DNA of 64,000 bases from Liriodendron chinense. Lineage: Eukaryota; Streptophyta; Magnoliopsida; Magnoliales; Magnoliaceae. Below, piece by piece: positions 10,920 through 22,012 of the stretch. A model generated the notes under the pieces. It saw only the letters and a program-made list of their open reading frames with translations. It ran no database searches and was not told the origin of the DNA. Numbering within the stretch: the first letter of the stretch is position 1; every line of letters starts with the position of its first letter. The stretch covers positions 1,541,501-1,605,500 of the forward strand of contig ML058466.1 of NCBI GenBank assembly GCA_003013855.2, given 5' to 3'. Position numbers and translations under genes: made by a program.

Positions 10920-11173
10920 GACGCACTGGCCTCAGCGCATCAGAAAAATACCCTCAGCGGATCACAAAAATCAAACATGATAAAACAAATAATTTTCGGA
11001 TGCACTGGCCCCAGCGCATCACAAAAATAGGCCAGTGGATCAGAAAAATACAAATCTTAAAATAAGTCATTTTTTGACGCACTTGGCCTCAGCGCATCAC
11101 AAAAATAGCCCAGCGGATTAGAAAAATCAAACACTTTAACAATCATTTTTGGACGTGCTGGCCCCAACGCATC
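10920..11173. repeat. 77-bp dyad-bearing tandem repeat downstream of the LTR-B TATA box
   Basis: Dyads GACGCACTGG-CC-TCAGCGCATC and variants begin at 10920, 10999, 11076 and 11152, steps of 79, 77 and 76 bp. They would be transcribed, so they may act in RNA as hairpins or in DNA as binding sites. Confidence 0.7.
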
Positions 11174-11810
11174 AGGAAAATCAGGCCAGCAGATCATAAA
11201 AATCAGCACTTTAAACGTCCATTTTAGCACCTTTAAATCTTCATTTTATGATGTTTTCGAGCCCCGTTTGGGCTTATTTTGGGTCTTTTGAGCGTTCCGG
11301 ACACAACGGAGCAGTCAAATAACTCATCCGGGCCACCCAATAAGCAGAATGCAAGCCTTCAGAGTTCGATCCAATCCAACAAGATGAACAAAGTAACTTC
11401 TCGAAAAGAGGCCGCCTAGTGCCCAGAATCATACCGATGTATCATCATTACATGTACTATCATAATATGACCCGGATTCAGGTTCGGACTAAGCAAATGG
11501 GACTATGGTTAACACGATAAACCATATAAAGAGAGTTCTAAACTATTGCACGAAATTTGTTAAAGACTGACACTTCAAGAACAGTCGATGCACTACCCAT
11601 TCAAACGGCATCCGTTGGTTGAGCTGCTCAGGTACATACAACTGCAGATCGGTCTTCCCGCGGTCACCAGTCATAAATGACGGGCGGAGGCCCAGAGTCG
11701 CACCCCTCGGTTAAAAACCTTGACAGACTCAGCCCAGGATCTCCAGTCAAAACATGGGACATAGACATCTGACTCGTACAAAGATGGATCAGTCCATAAC
11801 AAAACACAAC

Positions 11811-11930
11811 AAATACAGGTCTCCATGACCATACAAATACAGGTCTCCATGACCATACAAACACAGGTCTCCATGACTACACAAATACAAGTCTCTACGA
11901 CCACACAAATACAGGTCTCTACGACCATGA
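11811..11930. repeat. 24-bp tandem repeat, five copies, in LTR-B
   Basis: Units of the form AATACAGGTCTCCATGACCA, five in a row. The minus-strand LTR-B copy has only about two units (22275-22325), so the copy number changes between LTRs of the family. Confidence 0.9.
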
Positions 11931-12215
11931 ACTTTGAGACCATAGTCTTTGCTGACTAGTCTTCTGCCTTTTAATCAAGGGTCATCGATCATTCGATGTA
12001 ATTAAGGGCTTGTGCCAGATCACGGCCTGGAATGTACAAGATCTCAGGATCTCTGAAATAAAATTCGCCTTGCGATCTCTTCTTGTGTACCTTTTGTGAA
12101 TGCTTGTGATTGTCTATGAATGTTTCTATTACCCAGAACCCCAGAGCAACAAAACAATACATTGACACCCACCTTACACAGAAAATGTCATCGTATCCAT
12201 TTTCTAGTTCTAATA

Positions 12216-12837
12216 GTAACCATGTTGTTTGCAGCTACTTCAGGGAAGAAACAGTCGAGCCTGGTCTCCGAGCTTGTGCACCGAGATCAAAAGAGCCAGG
12301 GTATGTCACGTGGAGGAAAGGGATCATGATAAGATTATCATGGTTGAGACCATATACTTAGCTCCTAGAGGTAAAGTTGGATTGATTGCGTGTCACTGAA
12401 GTTTTTTGAAGTACTAGCCTTCTGACTTGTGGAGGTTAGGAATTTTTTAAAGTACTAGCCCAATGGAGGTTAGGAAGCTTCCTGCTGATATTGTGGAGCG
12501 GAGCTGATCTTCTCAACCTTCAAAGAAGATGGTGGCACCGCGCCTTAAGCCGAGGAACCTCCCTGGCAACGTCAACTGCACCTTAACCAGTCCTTCATAT
12601 GCGAGACTAGTTAGCCATATAGCCTTGGAGCGGCACCCATGTCGGTCCGAGCTGTCACACCGGTTTCGGTCATTGCTCCTCCAGCCGCTGCTTCTTTGTT
12701 TACAACTCTGGCAGTGCCTGTTGCAACTCGTCCTGCTTCTAAGCAGGTAATTGATGTGGATGATCGACCATCAGTTCAGACCGGTCCTTCCAAGCCGCCC
12801 TATGGAACCTCGACCAGAGACCGACCTCGAGAGGCTC
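12216..12837 (+). pseudogene. additional ORF, second segment after LTR-B insertion
   Basis: Continues the gene begun at 9098. Right after the GTAAC duplication comes a pyrimidine-rich stretch and TTTGCAG, which would serve as an intron acceptor, then a frame reading SGKKQSSLVSELVHRDQKSQG at about 12240-12300. Further on (12640-12837) a Pro/Ala/Ser/Thr-rich frame contains KQVIDVDDRPS, a linker type common in these proteins. At 12838 it is cut by solo LTR-A copy A2, and coding text resumes at 14995 (QTGVYASIDKEVYLLSRW) up to a stop at about 15056. Frames do not join cleanly, so it is a pseudogene. The link to the first segment rests on the two perfect target duplications. Confidence 0.5.
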
Positions 12838-14994
12838 TGTCAATGCACTTTTCTATGGCATACTAGTGCACCTTATTTATCAATCACGTGTGTCCATGTG
12901 TTGTAATGTCGGTCGAGCCTTGGCAAGCTGAAGATCGAAGATTCAAGTGGACAAGCTTCATTAAGGAACAATAATAAGTAAAAGAGATGCCTTTTTGACC
13001 CTTTGATCCAAAATAACCCAAATCCTCTAGATGACTTGAATCTATTAGGAAAACCCTTTCTTATCTTCGTTAGCCTTAGAACACTTAGAAAAACATGATA
13101 AGTTAGCTAATAAAAGAGGTGTTAATTGCTATAAACAAACTAGCCCAGACAGTAGTTTTCGATTGCACTTCGATGCCATTGAAATATGTTTCGATTGGTC
13201 TTCGATGCCTTCTAAACTAGTTCGAGCCATCAAACATATGTCTAGCAAAATGTAAACTCTCTGAACAGTTTTCAACCCCATCGAAACAACCTTTTGATCC
13301 CTCGAAGTGGCTTTTTCGATGCCATCGAAACAGTGTTCGATGCAATTGAACTAGATGTCCAACAACTTTAGAAACTCTCTGGACAAATTTCGATCTCATC
13401 GAGATAGGATTTCGACCCCATCGAAGAAACTTTGATGCCATCAAAGTGGCGATTTTCTGCCTATTTTATGGTCGTTGGAGCTTTATTTATAAAAGCAGGA
13501 AGAGACATTTTTGGGCACAAGGAGATGAATTTTGAGGACTTAGAAGCCACCATTATTGAAGACCATTAGGAGCTCTAATTCTAACCTATTGCAAGTGATC
13601 TTCCTTGTGATTCATCACAAGATTGAACATTCAAAGCTCTAGATGAAGATGTACTTATTTCCTATTGATCTCTAGGCATTTAGGCACCTTGACCATAGGT
13701 AGATCCTCTGTCTAAACACACCTTAGAGATCCTTTAGGTGATTCTCCAACTTGCAACCTATTCCTACCCTTAGGTTGCAGAGAATCCACCACTTTCCATC
13801 ACCTTGGTCATCTCACGGAGATCATATGCAAGGAGATTGATTGTTGGAGCTAGAGCATTGGCGATGCATCGACAACGACATCGGGGGAGCAAAGGGGAGC
13901 TGATTGAAGTATATGAGAGCTGAGATCAAGCAACCCAAGCGGCACGTCAAAAGGGGCTCAAATTCGACAAGTAAGTTGTTAATTTGTAAGAGTCCAACCA
14001 CTCTCTTCCCGTGGGGAATTGAGTATAGAGTTTGATTACCAAACTCGATTGGTTCGGTAGTAGGACTTAGGCCCGGTTATAGGGCTGAATCAAGTCTCCA
14101 AGTGGGGAGCCTCCAGTGGGAGTATACGTTGGGTTCGGTTGTAGAGCCTAAAACCATTGAGATGTTTTAAGGCCTTGACTCATGTGTTGAGTCTAAATTG
14201 AGGTTCTGTTGGAGGACCTTAGCTTGAGTAAGCTTAAATTGAGGTTCGATTGTAGGACCTTTGTTCTAATTTAGAGCCTAATTGTCAAGTCTCCAAAGGG
14301 GAGCCACCAATACGGGTGTGTATGTAGTCCACCAACACGGGTGCATACATATAAGTTTGGTTGTAGGACTCAGTCTTTGTGTAGGATTGTAAGGTTGTGA
14401 GGAACCTATTTAAAACTCTTAGCTTGTGAGGTGAACCTGATTAAAAATCCTCTAGTGAAATCTGATGTACTCAAGGGGTGAGTACGATAACCAGGAGTGG
14501 AGTAGACACATAGTCGAACCATTATACGTCGTTGTGTTTGTGATGTTTTGAGCACATTATTATTTTAGCATTGTATGGTTAATTGCTTAATTATGAATGC
14601 TTGAATAGAATGTACGTTATGAACTTGATAGGTAGATTCACATACATAAGTTGTAGTTTCACTTCTAGACTAGTTGTTTTATTAATTAATCATTTGTAGT
14701 CTAGACCTTGCACTTAGATTAGTTGCTTGATTAGTTAAATCTTTTCATAATCTATGTGCTTAGACTAGGTAGCTTATTACTTATCCATATGCTAGTCTTA
14801 TAATTGGATCACTTAGGCTTGAAAGTTGAAGTGTTCTTGCTTACTTAGTATTAATTGTTCATCATTTAAGTAGGTGAAAAGAATTTTAACAAGGTTTTAA
14901 TCCCCGCTCTAGGACTTAGCCATAATTTTATTTGCTCCGCCAGGCTTCCACACATAGTGTAGGGTGTTGTGTTAAATGATTTGACGCAATTTTA
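12838..14994 (+). mobile_element. solo LTR-A, copy A2
   Basis: Starts TGTCAATGCACTTTTC and ends GACGCAATTTTA. It has a perfect duplication GGCTC at 12833-12837 and 14995-14999, is 2157 bp long and has no internal region. The TATA-like box is TTTATAAAA at 13486-13494. Upstream, 13169-13445, is an array of about ten TTCGATGCCATCGAA-type dyads, a motif not seen in the other copies. The end section keeps the family phrases CTTAGGCTTGAAAG and TCAAGGGGTGAGTAC. It is inserted in the additional ORF that begins at 9098. Confidence 0.93.
13169..13445. promoter_or_regulatory. TTCGATGCCATCGAA dyad array in LTR-A copy A2
   Basis: Dyads with arms TTCGATG and CATCGAA (centre one base) or close variants begin at 13169, 13201, 13221, 13271, 13292, 13315, 13336, 13389, 13411 and 13431. 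Steps are 32, 20, 50, 21, 23, 21, 53, 22 and 20 bp, close to two DNA turns within clusters. The array lies 40-320 bp upstream of the TATA-like box. Function inferred from symmetry, spacing and position. Confidence 0.7.
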
Positions 14995-15056
14995 GGCTCA
15001 AACTGGTGTCTATGCCTCTATTGACAAAGAGGTTTACCTCTTGAGTAGATGGTCTT

Positions 15057-16145
15057 AACACGTACGCGTGTGCGAGCACCTGCATCGGCACCGATTCAGA
15101 TTACATGTCGATGCAGGATCCCGACGAAATGATCGGGACATTTATTGAGGGCAACATCAGGATAAAAATATCACTAATGATAAAAGAAGAAGTGACAACT
15201 CAAATACAACATTCCAAGTCAGCAACAGACCCAGAGACAATCAGAAAAGTGGTAGAGCGCCGATGCGGTCCTAGTTTGAGCAGCTCACGCAATCATACCC
15301 AGAACTAAAATTTGTCATTTCGGTGTTGATCTGGACATGCATATTATCGCTAAATGATTCAGAATGCCCAAAAACCCCTAACCTCTGAATTTGGATGTCG
15401 TGCTATTCATATTTCTATCTGTGCACCCGAAAGTATGTTTTCCCTGTGCTAGGAGCCGAGTGAAGGATCCGAATTGAAAAGGAACTATAGAAATTAATAG
15501 TATTTGACCATTCGTTAGCGGACTCATTCATTCAGCAACACGATTAAAGGATTTCTCTGGCATCAGTGACTATGATCTCTGAAAAGATACATGTCCATTG
15601 GAGTGAACAGTCGAAGCCTGAAACCTGAGTTTTTTTAAGTCTGAGAACAGATGTCAGTGAAGAGATCACTTCCAGTCAGAGGATGAATAGGAAAGCAATA
15701 TACATTTGAAGAAAATGATACCTCATGAGAATTCATACCAAGTCACGATTCTGATTAGTCCAAGATCATCTAATTCCGAGTTGTAACGAAGGAGATATGC
15801 GTCATTCACCGAAAACTGTACATTATTGATGGCATCAATCAATTGGCGCCCACTTTTGAAGATGAAAGAGGCTTCTAAGGGTTATCATGATAGTCTTATT
15901 GCGTAGATTAGCGAAATATCTTTCCGATGAGTATAAGAACGTCCAAATTAGATTTGTAACGAAGAAGTTATGACCATTTTCGTGGAGATGCGCAAGTGCT
16001 AAATAACAAGCGCTTAGCCTGAAATGCTAAAAAAATTCTGAGTCTGGATCTGCCAAGAGGGACATGCACCTGGTGCATGCTTACCGTTGAGCCATGAATT
16101 GTGCATATCTGAACCCCAATTCATAGCATAATTACATAGTTTAAG
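15057..16145. other. non-coding part of the plus-strand Tat-type element, nothing recognised
   Basis: Holds one 67-aa frame (15105-15308) without recognised motif, and otherwise no coding signal. It precedes the integrase fragment and probably represents rearranged Tat-type sequence, because gag, protease, reverse transcriptase and RNase H are absent before the integrase. Confidence 0.4.
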
Positions 16146-17249
16146 TTGCTGCTTGGACCAGAAGGAAGCATACGCCACATTGAAGGAAGCCCACGGAGGA
16201 GAATGCGGTGCCCACCAAGGAGGCAGGAACCTACATCACCGTGTCCGACACATGGGATATTATTGGCCCACAATGGTGAAAGATGCAATAGAATTTGTCA
16301 AGAAATGTCATCAATGCCAAGTCCATGCAGATATCATACACTCGCCACCAGAAGAATTACATCAGTCAGTGATGTCCTGGCCTTTCGCAGCCTGGGGCAT
16401 GGACGTGATCGGGCCAATCAGCCCGCCCTCTTTCCAGGGACACCAATACATCTTAGCCGCGACGGATTACTTTTCCAAGTGGGCCGAGGCAGTCGCGCTT
16501 AGGAGCGTGAAGGCAAAACATGTTGAAAATTTCATCCGCCACGCCATATTATACCGACATGGTATTCTCGAGAAAATCACCATGGACAACGGAACACCCT
16601 TCAAGAACGCTACTATTGATAAGCTATGCGCAAAGTTCAAGATCAAGAATTGTTATTCATCACCTTATTACCCCCTGCGAATGGGTTGGCTGAGGCATTC
16701 AATAAGACTATCGTGAAGATTTTGAAAAAGACAGTGGCAGAAAATAAGAAGGACTGGGACAGACGACTGCCCGAAGCATTGTGGGCATATCGAACCACAC
16801 ACCGCACAGCTACGCGAGCTACACCCTACTCGTTGGTATACGGTACGGAGGCGGTGGTCCCGATGGAGATACAGGTTGAGTTGTTACGGGTTGCGCTTCG
16901 TTATTCCCTGACAACTGAACGCAATGCTGAGATCAGAATGACCGAGCTAGATGATCTGGATGAAAAGAGACTGGTCGCCCAGCAAAGGCTCGAAATGTAT
17001 CAGAAACAGATCTCAGCCTCATATGACAAACAAGTCCGCGGCAGGTCATTCAAAAGAGGCGATCTGGTACTAATGATGAAACGCCCGGTGCTAGCTCAAG
17101 GCCCGAAAAGTAAATTCGACCCGAAGTGGGACCCAGTGTGCATCGTCGATGAAGTATACTCCAATGGAGCATATCGAGTGATCAATTGCAAGGGGCAAGG
17201 CATCAGCTCGTTGGTGAATGGACGATTCTTGAAAAGATATTATACTTGA
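16146..17249 (+). pseudogene. pol: Ty3/gypsy (Tat-type) integrase fragment of pol, frameshifted
   Basis: The integrase joins element cDNA into the genome. The frame from 16153 shows the zinc-binding His/Cys module (HGG, H- and CHQC at about residue 52), then the catalytic core with the first Asp in WGMDVIGP (residue 84) and the second in TMDNGTPF (residue 145). Near 16680 the reading frame shifts by one base, and the frame from 16626 continues with the catalytic Glu in NGLAEAFNK. With the shift allowed, 35 residues separate the second Asp and the Glu, the DD35E spacing expected. The C-terminal part (FKRGDLVL to FLKRYYT, stop at 17247-17249) is intact. Everything upstream (reverse transcriptase, RNase H, protease, gag) is missing. 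Assignment to the Tat lineage rests on this text and on the antisense gene that follows. Nonfunctional as it stands. Confidence 0.88.
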
Positions 17250-17707
17250 CATAGAATACTGCTGTGATTTGTAAACACCCCGTTAGAGGGAAAGTGTAAT
17301 AGACAAATATCAAGAGAAATTGCACCATACGATGATCAATGCTTACAATTACAGATACTAATCCTTTCTTCCGTGTGTTTACACAGGCGTCAGGAAAGTT
17401 ATTGAAACCCGAGACGTATCAGGCGTCGTTACTTCGCCCTATCTGAAGTTGTCAAAAATCGGAATGAAAAGATGAACCTTAAAGTCAAGGCTCGGGCACA
17501 CCCATTCCGCATCAATATAGGTTTGAGTCCTGACAGGGGGACATTCCTTCCAAAATAACCTACGTTATATTCGAATCTAAACGCAAATGAAAGAAATATC
17601 AGGTGAATAAAACGTATAGCACGATCATGTGAATAGTATACATATCATTACAACATTAGTGTCACAACATATCTCCGCAAAATTACAGAATAAAACAATC
17701 ATAGAGC
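17250..17707. other. spacer between pol and the antisense gene
   Basis: No coding signal on the plus strand. The phrase AAAGTGTAATAGACAAAT and the Ala/Val-poor text are typical of the pol-to-LTR spacer. It would hold the 3' end of the convergent antisense gene's transcript. Confidence 0.4.
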
Positions 17708-19966
17708 CTAACTGTTCAGATTTCTTAAACATTGTTCTAGCAAATGAATTGCAGACTCCTGGGTCGCCCTCTGTGTTGCCTCCGCCGCGGTTAAGACCTG
17801 TGCAGGATCAGGGATGCTTTGGAGGGACTCTCTCAGTTCTTCAATCTGAGTTCGTATAGCGTTGCGTTCGGCCTCGCGCTTTTCGATAGATAATTGCAGA
17901 CGAGCCTTTTGATTGCCAAATTTTGAAAGATTGAGATGAATAACGGAGCGTTCAGCTTGCAGCCGGGCTATCTCATCATCTATCTCTGCCAACCGATCTG
18001 TGGCCCCCTGATGCCCAATTGTGGCGTCTTGCCAATCACGCCTCAGCGCGGTTACATCCGCCTCGCACAGCTCAAGTTTTGGCAGGAGGGACTGCAAATG
18101 ACCACGCCGCTCTTCAACAGAAGGATCGACTCTGAAATGTCTCGCCTCATTGAGTTGTGCCATGCCTTCCCTGAACAGGACTATATGGTTGATCATTAAA
18201 GAGACGTCAATCCCGAGCCACGCAGCATTACATTCGAGCGCCTGCAGCCCTTCATCCAAGATGGACCATTCATCCATATTCTTCAGAGAGGCGGTGATGT
18301 TCATTAGAAGACTCTTCAAAAGGTCCACCTTCACCTTTGACAGCCCTCGGAGAGAAGAAATGAATGCCTCGGGCAAGGCAACAAGGGCCAAAGCATGAAC
18401 GGGAGCGGTCACTGATAAAAGAAATGGTAAAGTTAGTATAAAGAGGCCTCAGTGAAAGAAAAAGATAGCCGAAATAATGAAGACAAGTGATATACCAGTG
18501 GCTTCAAGAACGTCAACGGCAGGCACGTTAGCCGAGGCAGCGTGCGTAGGCAATGCTGGGGCAGGTTTAGCGATCCCCTCGGTCGACGGCTCAGGTAGCT
18601 CCGGAGAGGATAGCACTACGACCTTAGGAACACTGGTGTCAGATGCTGGCATGGTAACAAGAAGGGGTTCCACAGCAGGTTCAACTGACGACGGTACAAC
18701 AATAGGAGGGGTTTGCGCAGCACATTCTGATACACTTGTTCCTATACCAGAAATCTCAACACTGTGGGAAACCTCCCCGATGGGTTCAGCTGATGACGGT
18801 CCAACAAGGGGAACAGCTTCCACAATAGACTCAGCGGGTAGGGGTTCAACAGTCGGAGATATTTCCAAGGCAGGTTCAAGTACACTCGACCCAGCGACAG
18901 AAATCAGAGCGCTTCGAGAAGCTAAATCAACACCCCCGACCTCAATATCTTCAACACGGGAAAGGGTCAAGGGAGGTGTAACCCCCGCAACGGCAGCGGT
19001 CGTCATTTCATGAGCAAGGCCCTGGTCCTCTGCAGGTTCAGCTATGGGGATATCAGAGATGAGAGTAATGTCATCAGGCGCCTCGTCATCCAATTCTATG
19101 AAAATCGCTCCAACATCCGCCTCAGGGATAGGCTGGTCAAACATCGATTCATCGTCATCGCCTCCTCCAGTATGACGATCGCCGCTCAAATTCTCCTGAA
19201 GACTCAGCTCACCCTCTTCCCTGGCTACACCCACGTCACCGGGTGGAGTGCCACCAGCGTCCTCAGAAAGTTGTTTCTGTAATCTCTCTTCATCGTACTG
19301 CTTACGCATCTTGGCAATATTCTTCCCTCCATCGACCACCGAAATACGATGAGCAGTCTTCACCCGAGGACCAGTCCGCTCAAGTGGCGTCTCATCATCG
19401 CCACCGTCATCGCCGTCGTCATCACCACCAGCACCGCCATCATCACCTCCCCCACTGCCATTATCATCATCACCGTCCCCATCATTTTGGTCATCATTGT
19501 CCCTGGGAATGTCATCTCCTTGATACACCTCATCAATGGGCCTGAGAGACGGGAACTCGGGGCCCGCCTGCACGATGTTTCTTTCCCCATAAGCAACCCA
19601 ACCTTCTAGGGTGTGTTCGGGCTTCTCGTGATCAATTACCACATTCATCGAGGTCATTAGTCTCAGAGTACCCGGTACAGCAGGCTGATGAAGATGCTCC
19701 GCCACGTATCCCAATCCATCGGCAGGAGCTGGGCTAACAATCGGAGGCGTAACAAAGACAGGATCAGAAACATGATGACCATTCCGAATCAACGTATACT
19801 GATGAACCCACCATCTCATCCACCCGAAAGATGCGCCAGTAACACTCCCCGTCCCAGGGATAGCAAAAGAGCAACCAGTCCCGGTCAACAGAAGCTGTCG
19901 CCACATCCATTTCCAATGGATAGGCCCGATGCCATATTCTCGCTGCTCACGAGTCACCGGTTCCAA
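17708..19966 (-). CDS. two-exon antisense gene of a Tat-type retroelement, unknown product
   Basis: Two long minus-strand frames abut: 19966-18449 and 18411-17708. A consensus intron joins them: donor G/GTATAT with exon 1 ending at 18496, acceptor TTTTATCAG with exon 2 starting at 18411, 84 bp, phase 1. The joined frame is 725 codons including the stop and passes without interruption. Exon 1 has a Trp-rich start (HWKWMWRQ), a strongly acidic Gly/Asp stretch (about residues 147-192) and a long Pro/Ser/Val/Glu-rich tail. Exon 2 is mostly heptad-like and Glu/Arg/Leu-rich (coiled coil). The frame is open upstream only to a stop at 20015-20017, and no ATG fits, so the 5' end is probably lost at the junction with the LTR-A fragment at about 20010. 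Its position, antisense between integrase and the missing 3' LTR, fits the additional ORFs known from Tat-lineage elements. I recognise no enzyme domain. Confidence 0.65.
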
Positions 19967-20008
19967 CGTGGCAGGTACTCCTTGATCATATCCAACGTGG
20001 CAGGTACT
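19963..20008. repeat. 17-bp direct repeat at a breakpoint
   Basis: CCAACGTGGCAGGTACT occurs at 19963-19979 and 19992-20008, a 29-bp period, exactly where the antisense gene gives way to the truncated LTR-A copy. Probably a short duplication made during breakage and repair. Confidence 0.8.
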
Positions 20009-20009
20009 A

Positions 20010-21230
20010 CTAGTTTAGGCCTAGCAAATGTGCCAAGGAACAACAAATGTCCCTAAATGTTTAGGCTTAACTAACAAGCCAAGGATCGACAAATAACCCT
20101 AGATCGAGTTTGACAAACAAACTCTAAACTCAATTCCCACAGGGAAATAGTGGATGGACTCTTAACAAATTAACCACCTTACTTATCGGATGATCCCTTT
20201 ATTTAGCTCCGCTTCGGTTTGCTTGATCTCCGCTCTCCCGTGCTTCAAGTAGCTTCCCTTTGTTCCCCTGATTGTGTTGCTGCCACGTCGTCAATGCCTC
20301 AGCTACACTTGATCAATCACCTTACATATGATGTTTTTAAGATGTCCAAGGTGATAGGAGGGTAGGTTTGAGAACTCTACAACTAATCGGAATGTGTTGC
20401 CTAGAGTTGCTCACCTACATAGATCTCATCATAGAGCTTTCGATATAAATATAACTATCAAGATTGATCCAAACTCTAAAGATCAAAAGAGGGTGAATGC
20501 CATCTTCATTATGAGCTTAGAATGCTCCATTCTTGTGTTAAAGCACAAGGAAGATGCCTTGCAATGGTTAGTAATTGAGCCTCTAATGGTCTCCAACAAT
20601 GATGGCTTCAATCCTCTCAAAATCCCTTTACTTGCCCCTTAAATCGAGCCAAGCCCATATATAAAGAATCTTGTAATGGATATAAAAAGGGCAGTTAACG
20701 TCTAGTACCGACTAGTCGTGACCTGTCGGACAGGGGTCGCCGACCGGTCGGCCAAAGGCCTGGTGGGACAGTGTTTGTTGACTTTGCTGGGGTCAGTCTG
20801 ACCAGTTGGTCCAATGGCTAGGGGGTCCAGCAGGTTGCTCCCCCTTTCTTCCTACTAACTGACCGGTTAGGCATGGGTCAGACCGGTCGGACAGCCTTCC
20901 TTGCATGCTGTTTTGATCTTCTCTTTTACAGAAACAAGGGCACCTCTTTGGCCAATCTTTAGAAGGTCTTTTGGGACACCTAAGGCCAATCTGAGATGAC
21001 TACAAGTATGCCTAAATGGTTCATGGTCATCTAGAGGTTAGGGGTTTTAGTTTGGTTTAAGTTTAGGCTCCACAAAGGCATCTCCTTTACTTGTTTCTTC
21101 TTCCTTGATGCAGCAAGTCCGCTTAAGTCTTCGGTCTTCATTTTCATTAAGCTCAACCGACATTAGACTTATTGACCTAAGTGATTGACAAACAAGGTGC
21201 ACTAGTATGCTACAGAAAAGTGCACTAACA
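20010..21230 (-). mobile_element. truncated LTR-A, copy A3
   Basis: On the minus strand it begins TGTTAGTGCAC at 21230 and follows the family for about 1.2 kb, with a TATATATGG box at about 20654-20664 and GACCGGTC-type dyads at 20700-20910. It breaks off near 20010, so the last 700-800 bp of the LTR are missing. No target duplication is testable. Confidence 0.85.
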
Positions 21231-22012
21231 TGGTGAGCAAGTCCTCGGCAGCCAAGCCTCTTTCTGTTGACTCCTCTCTGAAATCCAAAGAGGTGGTAGT
21301 GTGACAGTGGGGACTTAGCTCTTGCCTCGAAGGGATAACTCTTAGTAGCGTCGGGCTTCTTGCTGATCGATCCTGAATACTCCAATTCCTCTCATCGGTC
21401 GAGACTTCATTGCCAAATGGTAGATGGAGATTACGGCCTTGAGTGTTCTTAGTGAGGGTCGATCGATAATAGCATTGTAAATCGACGATATGTCGACCAT
21501 GAGAAAGTCCACCATTAGTAATACCTGGTTCGAATCTTCCCCTGTGATAATCGGGAGGGTGATCTTCCCCTCAAGCATTTTGCTTTCCCTTATGAAGCCG
21601 ATCAGGGGAGTCTTTATGGGCTGAAGTCACGATCTTCATCTTATCAATGGTTGAAGCGTACAGGATGTTGATAGAGCTTCCCATGTCGACTAGCATTCTG
21701 AATAATTTTTTATTAGCGGTTAACATAGCCACCACAGGCGAATCATCATAGGGATGGATAATCCCCTGTGCGTCCTCGGTAAAGGCGATCGAACACGAGT
21801 AGACTTAAGCATCTTGGTAGGTCTGCTCATGAGATTGACTGAGTGTCTAGCCTCGGCCATCTGAGCCTGTCGGGTGTAGACCTTCCGAGCATTATTAGAA
21901 TCCCCTCCAGTGAGTCCTGCCGATGATAGTGCAGATCTTCTCGACCAAATCATTGTTAATGGGCTCCTCATGCTGCTCTGGATGAGTTGCCACCCTCTAG
22001 TCATTTTGATGC
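21231..22012 (-). pseudogene. Tat-type gypsy gag-protease, protease part
   Basis: Read on the minus strand: PYDDSPVVAML, then the aspartic-protease active-site text LVDMGSS (at about 21675-21697), then, after frame changes, GKITLPIITGED, LMVDFLMVD, YNAIIDRPSL and AISIYHLAMK-like stretches at 21342-21578. These are the flap and C-terminal conserved blocks of retroelement proteases. The Thr usual after the catalytic Asp is Met here. Frames are broken and reverse transcriptase is not found beyond. The reading continues across the solo LTR-B (22013-24262), which has a perfect GATGC duplication, into the gag segment at 24263-25330. Confidence 0.78.

Larger units (their letters stand above)
9952..12215 (+). 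mobile_element. solo LTR of family B, plus orientation
   Basis: Starts TGTTGGGGTCC and ends TTCTAATA (family end near TAACA), with a perfect duplication GTAAC at 9947-9951 and 12216-12220. It is 2264 bp with no internal region. A TATAAATA box lies at 10660-10667 with a CCAAT box in reverse (ATTGG) about 25 bp upstream. Arrays of a 22-23-bp dyad of the form GACGCACTGA-CCC-TCAGCGCATC lie on both sides of the promoter (10315-10533 and 10920-11173). Near the end is a 24-bp tandem repeat (11811-11930). The second copy, on the minus strand, is 22013-24262. Superfamily unknown because no internal region survives. Confidence 0.92.

Noticed and set aside
10577..11065. 162-aa plus-strand frame over the LTR-B promoter
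   Set aside because: It begins upstream of the TATA box and runs through the dyad repeats, and is not supported by the second LTR-B copy in the same frame.
15105..15308. 67-aa frame considered as a gag start for the plus-strand Tat element
   Set aside because: No recognisable gag motif and no continuation; kept only as unexplained sequence.
18477..19609. Plus-strand frames of 178, 100 and 86 aa opposite the antisense gene
   Set aside because: Shadows of the acidic and Pro/Ser-rich minus-strand exon (His- and Ile-rich mirror text).
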